64,000 nucleotides of DNA from an uncultured Victivallis sp. (lineage in GTDB: Bacteria; Verrucomicrobiota; Lentisphaeria; Victivallales; Victivallaceae), in the NCBI GenBank assembly GCA_944389815.1, contig CALXNS010000076.1:1-64000 (forward strand), written 5' to 3'. The notes under the pieces were generated by a model, which saw nothing but the letters and a program-made list of their open reading frames with translations, was not told the origin of the DNA and did no database searches. Position 1 is the stretch's first letter, and each line of letters begins with the position of its first letter. A program made the position numbers and the translations under genes. Positions 51,242-59,387 of this stretch are shown piece by piece.

Positions 51242-54211
51242 ATGAATTACCGTATTGAAATTTCTCCGCTGCCGAAGTGGAGCGACGCTCGGGGCGAGGG
51301 GGTGCGCAAGCAGGTTGTCAAGTTTCTCGGATTTCCGGTGGAGAAAGTCTGGACGCGCGATGTCTATACCATCTCCGGATCGTTGACGGACGAGGAGGCC
51401 CGGAAGGTCGCCGCGCTGCTTTATAATCCGGTTCTGCAGGGCTGGCGCGTCGGCGCGGCGAAATCGGAGAATTTCACCGCACTGCCGCCGTGCTCCTACC
51501 TGGCGGTAGTCGGATTCCGCCCCGGTGTGACTGACAACGTCGGCCGTTCGGCGCGCGCGGCGATCGGGGATATTCTCGGACGAAAACTGCGCGAGGACGA
51601 ACATGTCTTCAGTTCAACCGAATATCTCTTCTATGGCCCGGAGCTTACCCGGGAGCAGGTGGAGACCATCGGCCGCAAGCTGCTCGCCAACGAACTGATT
51701 CAATCGGTTCTGGTTTTGAGCGGCGAAGAGGCCGCCGACGGCATTCCGATGAATCTGCCGCTGGTTTCCGGGCGCGGCGGCGGCGAAGTGCGCAGCTGTT
51801 CGCTGGAGGTCTCCGATGAGGAACTTGTGGAACTCAGCCGCAAGGGGACGCTCGCATTGTCGCTTGAGGAGATGAAGGCGATTCAGAAATATTTCCGTTC
51901 CGCCCGGGGGCGCGAAAAATACGGACTGGGGACGGATCCAACCGATGTGGAACTGGAAATTCTCGCCCAGACCTGGAGCGAACACTGCAAACACAAGATC
52001 TTCAGCGCCGAGATCGATTACGAAAACTGCGAAACCGGCGAAAAGGAGACGATCGTTTCCTGTTACAAGACCTTCATCCAGAAGAGCACGAAGGAGATTG
52101 CAAAAAAGGTCGACTGGCTTGTTTCGGTGTTCAGCGACAACGCCGGCGTGATCGATTTCAACGACCGGCTCGATCTGGTCTACAAGGTTGAAACCCACAA
52201 CAGCCCGTCGGCGCTCGACCCCTACGGCGGCGCGATGACCGGCATCGTCGGGGTCAACCGCGACCCGCTCGGGACGGGGCAGGGGGCGGATCTGCTCATC
52301 AACGTCTGGGGGTATTGCCTCGGGTCGCCGTTCACGGACGACAAGGACGTACCGGAGGGGCTGCTGCATCCGCGGCGGCTGCGCGACGGCGTGCACAAAG
52401 GGGTGATCGACGGCGGCAACCAGAGCGGCATTCCCTACGGGAACGGATTTGAATATTTCGACGAGCGCTACATCGGCAAACCCCTGGTCTACTGCGGCAC
52501 GGTCGGGACGCTGCCCAAGAGCATCAACGGCGTTCCCGGCGCGAGCAAGACGATCCGTCCCGGCGATCTGATCGTCATGGGCGGCGGCCGCATCGGCAAG
52601 GACGGCATTCACGGTGCGACCTTCTCCAGCGAGGAGTTGCACAAGGACAGCCCGGTGCAGGCGGTTCAGATCGGCGACCCGATTACGCAGAAGAAACTCG
52701 GCGACTTCATCCGCGAGGCGCGTGATCGCGGTCTTTACCGGTTCATCACCGACAACGGTGCGGGCGGGCTGTCGTCGAGCGTCGGCGAAATGGCGGAACT
52801 CTGCGGCGGATGTCGGATGGATCTCGCGCTGGCGCCGGTGAAGTATGCCGGGCTGCAGCCGTGGGAGATTCTGGTCTCCGAGGCGCAGGAACGGATGAGT
52901 TTTGCGGTGCCGCCGGAGAAGATCGACGAATTCAAACGCCTCGCCGCGGAACGTGACGTCGAAGTGTCGGTGCTCGGTGAGTTCACCGACGACGGCAAGT
53001 TCCATATTCAATACGACGGCAAAACCGTGGCGTTGCTCGATATCGAGTTCATGCACAAGGGATTGCCCCGGCTTCACCTGAAGGCGAAGTGGCGCAGGCC
53101 GCACTTCGAGGAACCGAAACTGGCCGGACGCGACGCCGCCGCCGATCTGATTGCGATGATGGGACGGCTCAACATCTGTTCGGATGAATACAAGGCGCGG
53201 CAGTACGATCACGAAGTCAAAGGCTTGAGCGTAATCAAACCCTTCGTCGGCAAGGAACGCGATGTTCAGAGCGACGCCACGGTGACGATGATCGAACCAT
53301 TGAGCCATGAAGGGGTGATTCTCTCGTCGGCGATCTTGCCGCGTTACAGTGACATCAACACTTACGCGATGGCGGCGAGCTGCGTGGATCTGGGGATCCG
53401 CCGGGTGATCGCGGTCGGCGGCAAACTCGACCGGGTTGCGGGATTGGACAACTTCTGCTGGCCGGATCCGGTTCAGAGCGAAAAGACGCCCGACGGCGAA
53501 TACAAGCTTGCGCAGCTGGTGCGCGCCAACCAGGCGCTCAGCGATTATACGCAGGCGTTCACGGTGCCGTTGATTTCCGGAAAGGATTCGATGAAGAACG
53601 ACAGCACGCGCGGCGGGCGCCGGATTTCGATTCCGCCGTCGCTGCTCTTCAGCGTGATTGCCCGGATGGAGGACGTTTCCAAGGCGGTGACGCTTGACGC
53701 CAAGTGCGCCGGAGACTTTGTTTATGTGATCGGCATGACGTATCCGGAGCTTGGCGGGAGTGAATATTTCGCGATGCTCGATGCGACGGGCAACCGCGTT
53801 CCGGAGGTTGATGCGCAGCGTGCGCTGCGGACGTACCGTGCGCTCGGGGCGGCGACGGAGGCGGAGTTGTTGCATTCGCTGCATACGCCGGCGCTGGGCG
53901 GATTGGGGGTCGGTTTCGCCAAGGTTGCGATGGGAGGTCGTCTTGGTTTGGAAATTGACCTCAGAAAGGTGCCGGCGGAAAATTGTTCGGATCTGGAAGT
54001 GCTGTTTTCCGAATCGAACAGTCGGTTCATTGCGACGGTGTCGCCGGAGAAGGCGGCCGCGTTCGAGAAGCTGCTTGACGGGGTGCCTTTTGCCCGGGTA
54101 GGCGTGGTGACCGAAGCGGAAGTTCTTGCATTGCAGGGGAAGGACGGAAAATACGTCATTCCGGTGGAGAGGCTGGTACAGGCCTACAAGGAGACTTTGG
54201 ATCAAATTTAA
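51242..54211 (+). CDS. purL: Phosphoribosylformylglycinamidine synthase without glutaminase domain
   Basis: 989 residues. Residues about 1-155 are two PurS-like halves (the second with VGFRPGVTDNVGRSARAAI); the synthase core follows with TWSEHCKHKIF (W245), YKVETHNSPSALDPYGGA, GTGQGADLLINVWGY, VMGGGRIGKDGIHGATFSS, ITDNGAGGLSSSVGE, SGKDSMKND and LGGLGVGFAKVA. It makes FGAM from FGAR in purine synthesis. The large PurL type (about 1,290) has a C-terminal glutaminase that is absent here, so a separate PurQ must supply ammonia; none is in the window. Ribosome-binding site GAGGAAAGG. Confidence 0.95.
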   Translation: MNYRIEISPLPKWSDARGEGVRKQVVKFLGFPVEKVWTRDVYTISGSLTDEEARKVAALLYNPVLQGWRVGAAKSENFTALPPCSYLAVVGFRPGVTDNVGRSARAAIGDILGRKLREDEHVFSSTEYLFYGPELTREQVETIGRKLLANELIQSVLVLSGEEAADGIPMNLPLVSGRGGGEVRSCSLEVSDEELVELSRKGTLALSLEEMKAIQKYFRSARGREKYGLGTDPTDVELEILAQTWSEHCKHKIFSAEIDYENCETGEKETIVSCYKTFIQKSTKEIAKKVDWLVSVFSDNAGVIDFNDRLDLVYKVETHNSPSALDPYGGAMTGIVGVNRDPLGTGQGADLLINVWGYCLGSPFTDDKDVPEGLLHPRRLRDGVHKGVIDGGNQSGIPYGNGFEYFDERYIGKPLVYCGTVGTLPKSINGVPGASKTIRPGDLIVMGGGRIGKDGIHGATFSSEELHKDSPVQAVQIGDPITQKKLGDFIREARDRGLYRFITDNGAGGLSSSVGEMAELCGGCRMDLALAPVKYAGLQPWEILVSEAQERMSFAVPPEKIDEFKRLAAERDVEVSVLGEFTDDGKFHIQYDGKTVALLDIEFMHKGLPRLHLKAKWRRPHFEEPKLAGRDAAADLIAMMGRLNICSDEYKARQYDHEVKGLSVIKPFVGKERDVQSDATVTMIEPLSHEGVILSSAILPRYSDINTYAMAASCVDLGIRRVIAVGGKLDRVAGLDNFCWPDPVQSEKTPDGEYKLAQLVRANQALSDYTQAFTVPLISGKDSMKNDSTRGGRRISIPPSLLFSVIARMEDVSKAVTLDAKCAGDFVYVIGMTYPELGGSEYFAMLDATGNRVPEVDAQRALRTYRALGAATEAELLHSLHTPALGGLGVGFAKVAMGGRLGLEIDLRKVPAENCSDLEVLFSESNSRFIATVSPEKAAAFEKLLDGVPFARVGVVTEAEVLALQGKDGKYVIPVERLVQAYKETLDQI

Positions 54212-54248
54212 CTTGCGACGATCGCGTCAGGGGATGGACGGGGCCGAA

Positions 54249-54995
54249 ATGAAAAAAACTCCGGTCGAGACGGGGCGGAATGAAGCCGAAGTCAACGCAT
54301 TGATCGAGGAGAATTTGCGGCTGGTTCAGAAAATCGCCAACGATTTTCTGGGTCGTGGCCTGTCGTGGGACGACCTCGTTTCCGAAGGCAATCGCGGACT
54401 GGTGACCGCCGCGCGGCGTTACAATCCGACGAAGGGGGCGCGGTTCAGCACCTACAGTGCTTGGTGGATCAAGCAGGCGATTCGTCAGGCGATTTCCGAG
54501 CAGGGGCGGACGGTTCGGGTGCCGATCGGTACCGAATTGAACTGGCGCAAGGTGCGGCGTTCCGTCCGGAAACTTGCCGAAGAGCTGGGGCGGGAACCGA
54601 CGGATGACGAGGTGGCGGCAGATACCGAACTGCCGCTGGCGACGGTGACGCGGCTGCGCGGCGCGAATCTGGTCGAAGTGCATTCGCTCAATGCGCCGCT
54701 GGACAGCGACGATCCGGACGGCAACAGCTTTATGGATTCCCTGACCGATTCCGCCGAGCCCGGCCCGGATCAGCAGATGGTGCGACTGGAGGATGTCGAA
54801 CAGCTGCTTAAATTGCTCGACACTCTTCCGGAACGGGAACGGCGCGTGCTGCAGCTCCGTTTCGGGCTCGACGGCGAACCGGTGCTCACGCTCGACGAAG
54901 TCGGCTCCATGCTGCATTGCACCAACGAACGGGTCCGGCAGATTCAGAACAAGGCGCTGCGCGAACTGCATCGCAAACTGGAGGCGCTCCGGTGA
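54249..54995 (+). CDS. Short sigma-70 family RNA polymerase sigma factor
   Basis: 248 residues from ATG 54249 (GGACGGGG upstream; ATG 54234 is an alternative). Regions 2, 3 and 4 are present and region 1.1 is absent: IEENLRLVQKIANDFLGRGLSWDDLVSEG (2.1-2.2), FSTYSAWWIKQAIRQAISEQ (2.3-2.4), RTVRVPIGTELNWRKVRRS (3), LPERERRVLQLRFGLDG and CTNERVRQIQNKALRELHRKL (4.2). RpoD-like recognition residues suggest a group 2 factor rather than an ECF factor. It lies 37 bp after purL and overlaps dus by GTGA. Confidence 0.93.
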   Translation: MKKTPVETGRNEAEVNALIEENLRLVQKIANDFLGRGLSWDDLVSEGNRGLVTAARRYNPTKGARFSTYSAWWIKQAIRQAISEQGRTVRVPIGTELNWRKVRRSVRKLAEELGREPTDDEVAADTELPLATVTRLRGANLVEVHSLNAPLDSDDPDGNSFMDSLTDSAEPGPDQQMVRLEDVEQLLKLLDTLPERERRVLQLRFGLDGEPVLTLDEVGSMLHCTNERVRQIQNKALRELHRKLEALR

Positions 54996-56011
54996 AGTTG
55001 GGGAATTTTCCTTACCCGGAAAATGCGTTGATTCTTGCACCGTTGTCCGGGTACACTGATCTTGCGTACCGGCATGCGGCGCGCCGTTGCGGTTGTCGAT
55101 TTGCGTTCACGGAGATGGTTGATGTCGCATCGCTCACCTATGCGCGGAAGCGTTCGGAGGGGATGCTGCGCCGGGGGGAGGACGAGGATTTTCTCGGAGT
55201 TCAACTGGTCGGCGCCGATCATGAATTCATCCGGCGCGCGGTGGATGTCGTCAATGAATATTCGTTCGATCTGCTCGACTTCAATCTGGGGTGCCCGGTG
55301 CCGAAGGTGGCGAAAAAGGGAGCCGGAGCGGAGTTGGGACGGCATTGCGACCGGGCGCTGGCGTGTTTTGAGATTCTTGCGTCGCGTTCGCGTTTTCCGT
55401 TGAGCGCCAAGATCAGAATCGTCTCGGAGAGCGAGCCGGAGCTGACGCTGGAACTGGCGCGCGGATTGGCGGAACTGGGGGCGCGGGCGATCACTGTGCA
55501 TGGGCGGGTGAAGGAGGCGTATTATTCCGGAGAGGTGCATTTTGAACTCATCCGGATGGTGCGTGAAGCGTTGCCCGAGGTTCAGGTCGTTGCCAACGGC
55601 GGTGTGACCGGATTGGCGAAATATGAGGAGATCCGGAGCCGAACCGGTTGCAGCGCGGTGATGCTTGCGCGCGGCGCGATGGGGAATCCCTGGATTTTCC
55701 GGGAGCTGCGTGACGGGGCGGGATATCTGCCGCCGACGCTCGACGAATGGTTTGAAGTTGTTCATGGCCATGTGCGGGAGATGATTGCGCTCTACGGAGA
55801 AGAGTCGGCGATGCGGATGGCGCGGAAGATACTGCACGATTATTTCAAGGGGCGGGGGTTCCGCAGCGAGTTCAAGGCGAAAATTTCTTTTTTGAATACG
55901 GCGGCGCAGTTCGAAGCGTTTCTTTGCGAAGCCCGTCGCGAGCATTCGGAAAGTTACTGGCGTCGGGTTGAAAACGATCCCGTCTGCGAACGCCGCCTGC
56001 GTCGGGAGTAG
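54992..56011 (+). CDS. tRNA-dihydrouridine synthase
   Basis: 339 residues from GTG 54992, which overlaps the sigma-factor stop (GTGA); no ATG fits the family N-terminus (LILAPLSGYTDLAYRHAARR). Dus enzymes reduce uridines in tRNA with FMN and NADPH. Seen: FTEMVDVASLTY, GVQLVGADHEFI, FNLGCPVPKVAKKGAGAELG with catalytic C101, AKIRI, ITVHGR, VVANGGVTG, VMLARGAMGNPWIF. Resembles the DusB group, but the subfamily is not certain. Confidence 0.94.
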   Translation: MKLGNFPYPENALILAPLSGYTDLAYRHAARRCGCRFAFTEMVDVASLTYARKRSEGMLRRGEDEDFLGVQLVGADHEFIRRAVDVVNEYSFDLLDFNLGCPVPKVAKKGAGAELGRHCDRALACFEILASRSRFPLSAKIRIVSESEPELTLELARGLAELGARAITVHGRVKEAYYSGEVHFELIRMVREALPEVQVVANGGVTGLAKYEEIRSRTGCSAVMLARGAMGNPWIFRELRDGAGYLPPTLDEWFEVVHGHVREMIALYGEESAMRMARKILHDYFKGRGFRSEFKAKISFLNTAAQFEAFLCEARREHSESYWRRVENDPVCERRLRRE

Positions 56012-56019
56012 AAGTCGAA

Positions 56020-56796
56020 ATGTTGCTGCGCGAAGCGATGCGGTTGCTGGAAACGCAACTGGATGCGGTGATTGATTGTGAAGCGCTCCATCCCGCGTTC
56101 GCAGAGAGCGATGCGTTGCAGTTGTCCCCTGACCAGTACCATCACCACGGCAATTATTGCCGGCGGCGGAAATTCGCTCCCGGCGGAATGGCCGGATGCG
56201 CCGCCAACAAGGAACGCAGCAAGGAAGTTGCCGCATACGGGCGGGAGTTTCATGGGTGTTGTCCCTTCGGCGTCTGGGATTGTGCCGCGCCGGTGCTGTT
56301 GGACGGGCGTCTGGCGGCGATACTCTACGTCGGTTACGGACGGGAACCGGGTTCGCCCGGGAAAGAGGCGCGCCGCGCGGCGGCGGCCGCGGCACGATGG
56401 CTGCGGGAACTGGTGCGGCTCGAACTTGAACAGTGGAAGATGCAGCAATTTCTGCATCCGCGCAAAAAGCGCGACGAAACATATTATCTTGAACAGGCAC
56501 GCCGTTTCATCGACCGCCGGTACCCCTTCGATCCGTCGTTGTCCGATCTGGCGGAGATGCTTCATGTCAACGAAAATTATCTGGGCGGCGTCATCCGTCA
56601 CGCCGCCGGGTGTTCGTTCCGCGAAATGTTGCTGGCAACCCGCTTGCGCGAAGCCGAACTTCTGCTGATCGCCTATCGGTCAATGCCGGTCGGCGAGGTG
56701 GCGAACCGGTGCGGGTTCCGGGACGGGAATTATTTTTCCACGGTGTTTTCGCGGAAATTCGGATGTTCGCCCCGCGATTACCGCCGCCGGAAATGA
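56020..56796 (+). CDS. AraC-family regulator with PocR-like sensor domain
   Basis: 258 residues. Residues about 10-130 resemble a PocR ligand domain with its Cys pattern (GMAGCAANKER, FHGCCPFGVWDCAAPVLLDGRLAAILYVG). Residues about 155-258 are an AraC double helix-turn-helix (PSLSDLAEMLHVNENYLGGVIRHAAGCSF, PVGEVANRCGFRDGNYFSTVFSRKFGCSPRDYRR). It starts 8 bp after dus, so it is probably co-transcribed with purL, sigma and dus. Target unknown; no carbohydrate gene adjoins it directly. Confidence 0.88.
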   Translation: MLLREAMRLLETQLDAVIDCEALHPAFAESDALQLSPDQYHHHGNYCRRRKFAPGGMAGCAANKERSKEVAAYGREFHGCCPFGVWDCAAPVLLDGRLAAILYVGYGREPGSPGKEARRAAAAAARWLRELVRLELEQWKMQQFLHPRKKRDETYYLEQARRFIDRRYPFDPSLSDLAEMLHVNENYLGGVIRHAAGCSFREMLLATRLREAELLLIAYRSMPVGEVANRCGFRDGNYFSTVFSRKFGCSPRDYRRRK

Positions 56797-56837
56797 GAAC
56801 ACGTGAACGAGTCGGATGAAAAATTTTTTCGGCGGAC

Positions 56838-56866
56838 TTGCAATTGTTTCCATGATGTTTTATTTT
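56838..56866 (+). promoter_or_regulatory. Promoter candidate for the GDPD gene
   Basis: TTGCAA (56838-56843), 17 bp, TATTTT (56861-56866), about 41 bp before the start codon; the -10 box is imperfect. Confidence 0.4.
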
Positions 56867-56907
56867 AAGAAAACTTTCAATGAAACAAACACGGGAATTT
56901 CAAAAAA

Positions 56908-57765
56908 ATGGATGACCGGATCATTCTGTGGGAAGCGCATCGTGGTGGCGGCGGTTTTGAGTTGCCGGAGAGTACTCCGATGGGGTTCGAATACGCGTGG
57001 ATGCTTGGCGGCACGCCGGAGGCGGATGTGAATGCGACTGCGGACGGAATATTGCTCAGCTTGCATGATGGAAAACTCGAACGGACCGGGCGGAACGTGC
57101 CGCCGGAGATCGGCCGCACGCCGATTGCCGCATTGAGCAGCGAGACGGTGCGGCGTTACGATATCGGGAGCGACGCGTATCCGGATCAGGTCGTTCCGGC
57201 GATCGGGGAGCTGCTGGAGAAACTGCGCGCCGATTCGCGCAAGGAGATCATCATCGATTACAAGAGTGCGCCGCTGGACAAGCTCGCATGTGAGATTTCC
57301 CGACGCGGCGTCGGACGCCAGGTGACGCTGGCGACGACCGACGAGGAGGTCGCGGCCGAATTCAAACGTCTGGCGCCGGAGGTGAGGATCAAGATCTGGC
57401 TGGGCGGTTCGCCGGAAGAGATCATGCGGCGGTTCGATGCGCTGGCGGCGCGGAACTTCGGCGGGTTTGAGCAGTTGCAGCTGCATTTGAATGAGGATGG
57501 CGCGCGGCGCTGTAACTGGCGCTATCAATTGCCTCCGGCGGAGGTGAAGCGCGCGTTGGAAACGACCCGCGCAGCGGGGGTGCTGCTTCAGGTGCTGCCG
57601 TGGCAGTTCGAGCGCGCGGATCTCTTCGCGATCCTGGATTTGGGGGTGCGTTCGTTCGCGGTGGATTATCCGAATAAATTCTGTCTGCTTACGGCGGAAT
57701 ATTTTGCCGTGCGCACCTGGGCGAAACCCGGCGAAAAAATTCAAACGCAGAGCGACCCGGCGTAA
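56908..57765 (+). CDS. Glycerophosphodiester phosphodiesterase-family protein
   Basis: 285 residues of the GDPD barrel: AHRGGGGFELPESTPMGFEYAWMLG gives the first catalytic His and the E-N-T-like element, EADVNATADGILLSLHD gives the second (usually E-x-D...HD), then LLEKLRADSRKEIIIDYKS and LDLGVRSFAVDYPNKF. It may hydrolyse glycerophosphodiesters to glycerol 3-phosphate and an alcohol. The first motif has P-E-S-T where P-E-N-T is typical. No signal peptide, so cytoplasmic. Its 3' end overlaps the convergent murC by 25 bp. Confidence 0.88.
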   Translation: MDDRIILWEAHRGGGGFELPESTPMGFEYAWMLGGTPEADVNATADGILLSLHDGKLERTGRNVPPEIGRTPIAALSSETVRRYDIGSDAYPDQVVPAIGELLEKLRADSRKEIIIDYKSAPLDKLACEISRRGVGRQVTLATTDEEVAAEFKRLAPEVRIKIWLGGSPEEIMRRFDALAARNFGGFEQLQLHLNEDGARRCNWRYQLPPAEVKRALETTRAAGVLLQVLPWQFERADLFAILDLGVRSFAVDYPNKFCLLTAEYFAVRTWAKPGEKIQTQSDPA

Positions 57766-59270
57766 TCCGAAAGCGAATTGTCCCGCGCGCCCATGATGAC
57801 GATGAGATCGCCTGGTTTTGTGGCGGTGAGGAGATAATCCGTCAGCAGTTCCCGGTCGGGGAAACTCTCGTAATGTTCGGGATGGCGGGCGCGGCTTCTC
57901 CAGTCGTCGGCGACTTCGCGCGAAGTCGGAGTGAAGCTGGAAGTGCCGCCGGCGTAGAATGGTTCGAGCAGCAGGAAGCGATCATTTCGCTTCAACTCCT
58001 TTTCGAGATCTTCGAACAACGTCTCGCGCATGAATCCGAACGGCTTGTAACCGTGCGGCTGGAAAACTGCGAAAATCCGGCCGTCGCAGAGTTCGCGCAT
58101 TGCGCGCAGACAGGAGATGATTTTTTCCGGGTTGTGCGCGTAATCGTCGTAAACCAGCGCTCCGGTCGCAGTTGTTCCAGCGAGGTCGTTACGGCGCCAG
58201 ATGCCGTCGAAACGCGTCAGCGCTTCCAGCGCGTCGGCGGTGGGGATGTGCAGCATTTCTTCAAGCATCGCATCGACTGCGAGCGCGTTCAGCGCGGTGT
58301 GAAATCCCGGCTGCGGAAGCGGGAGGCTCCGGTTTCCGGTGAATTCGGCCACGGGGACGCGGTTCATCAGCCGGCAGTCTTCCGCGGGGATGCCGTAGAT
58401 GACGGAGAGAAAATTATCCTGGAATTGCCGGAGCGTTTCCGGCGATTTGCGGCGGCCGTCGCGATATACGGCGCTGGTCTGTTCCTCCATGCAATAATGT
58501 TTGACCGCCCATTGCGAATCCGGGCGCGGGACGGCGTCGAAAACGGCGATTTTCAACGGATTTTCGGGCGGAAGAAGCGGTTGAATCGCCTCCCAGCATT
58601 CGCGTTCGACGACCGCGCCGCGGCGGACGCGGGAGAGAAATTGCGCGAAAACGCGGGCGAGTTCCTCCTTGCTGTAATGGTCGGTGCCGATGTTGAGGAG
58701 GATGGCGTAATCCGGAGCGTAATGAACGAGACTCTTGTCGCTCTCGTCGGCTTCGAAGACAAAATATTTCCCGCTTCCGGAACGGTAGTTTCCGGCGAAA
58801 CGCCCCCCGCGGAACCGTTTGCTCAGCGCTCCATTGAGACAGGTCGGATCGGCGCCGAGGTTGGTCAGCGCTTCCGCAAGATAGGCGGTGACGCTGCTTT
58901 TGCCGCAGCTTCCGGAGACGGCGATGGTGGTTTCGAAACGGTTTTCTTCGAGCAGCATCGCGAGCAGTTCGGAACGGTGGAGTCGCGGAATTCCCGCCGC
59001 CGCGACGAAGTCGGCGTTGTCCTCCTCGATCGCCGTCGAATAGACCAGACAGTCGGGACGGCTCGATTGAATGAAACTGCCGTCTTGAGGGAAAATGGTG
59101 ATGCCCTGCAATTCGAGCGCATCGATGATGCGGCGGTTTTCCGGTCGGTCGGCGCCGCGGTCGCTGCCGCTGACAACGTAACCGAAATCGGCACACATGG
59201 CGGCCAGCCCGCTCATGCCGATGCCGCCGATGCCGACAAAATGAATGCGAAAATCGGGTTTGAGATTCAT
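57741..59270 (-). CDS. murC: UDP-N-acetylmuramate-L-alanine ligase
   Basis: 509 residues, slightly longer than most MurC (about 460-490). N-terminal FVGIGGIGMSGLAAMCADFG and GSDRGADRPENRRIIDALELQGI are typical, followed by the ATP loop GSCGKSSVTAYL (G-T-H-G-K-T-T in most relatives), FEADESDKSLVHYAPDYAILLNIGTDHY, VYDDYAHNPEKI and AVFQPHGYKPFGFM. It adds L-Ala to UDP-MurNAc in the cytoplasm. The related ligase Mpl is the alternative, but position next to ftsI favours MurC. 117 bp separate it from ftsI. Confidence 0.9.
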   Translation of the reverse strand: MNLKPDFRIHFVGIGGIGMSGLAAMCADFGYVVSGSDRGADRPENRRIIDALELQGITIFPQDGSFIQSSRPDCLVYSTAIEEDNADFVAAAGIPRLHRSELLAMLLEENRFETTIAVSGSCGKSSVTAYLAEALTNLGADPTCLNGALSKRFRGGRFAGNYRSGSGKYFVFEADESDKSLVHYAPDYAILLNIGTDHYSKEELARVFAQFLSRVRRGAVVERECWEAIQPLLPPENPLKIAVFDAVPRPDSQWAVKHYCMEEQTSAVYRDGRRKSPETLRQFQDNFLSVIYGIPAEDCRLMNRVPVAEFTGNRSLPLPQPGFHTALNALAVDAMLEEMLHIPTADALEALTRFDGIWRRNDLAGTTATGALVYDDYAHNPEKIISCLRAMRELCDGRIFAVFQPHGYKPFGFMRETLFEDLEKELKRNDRFLLLEPFYAGGTSSFTPTSREVADDWRSRARHPEHYESFPDRELLTDYLLTATKPGDLIVIMGARDNSLSDYAGSLCV

Positions 59271-59387
59271 AGTTCACCTCTCCCGGGAAAATGGGAATGC
59301 GCCGCGCGGCCGGAAATGAAACCGCTTCGGGGCGGAATCGAATTTTCCCATCAGAAATTCATAAATCAATATTTCCTTGCACTCGAG

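Noticed and set aside
51614-54205. 863-codon minus-strand frame
   Set aside because: Antisense shadow of purL with no ribosome-binding site or known motif.
56982-56996. GGGGTTCGAATACGC resembles a tRNA T-loop
   Set aside because: It lies inside the GDPD coding region and no acceptor or anticodon stem can be formed around it. No tRNA gene was found in the window.
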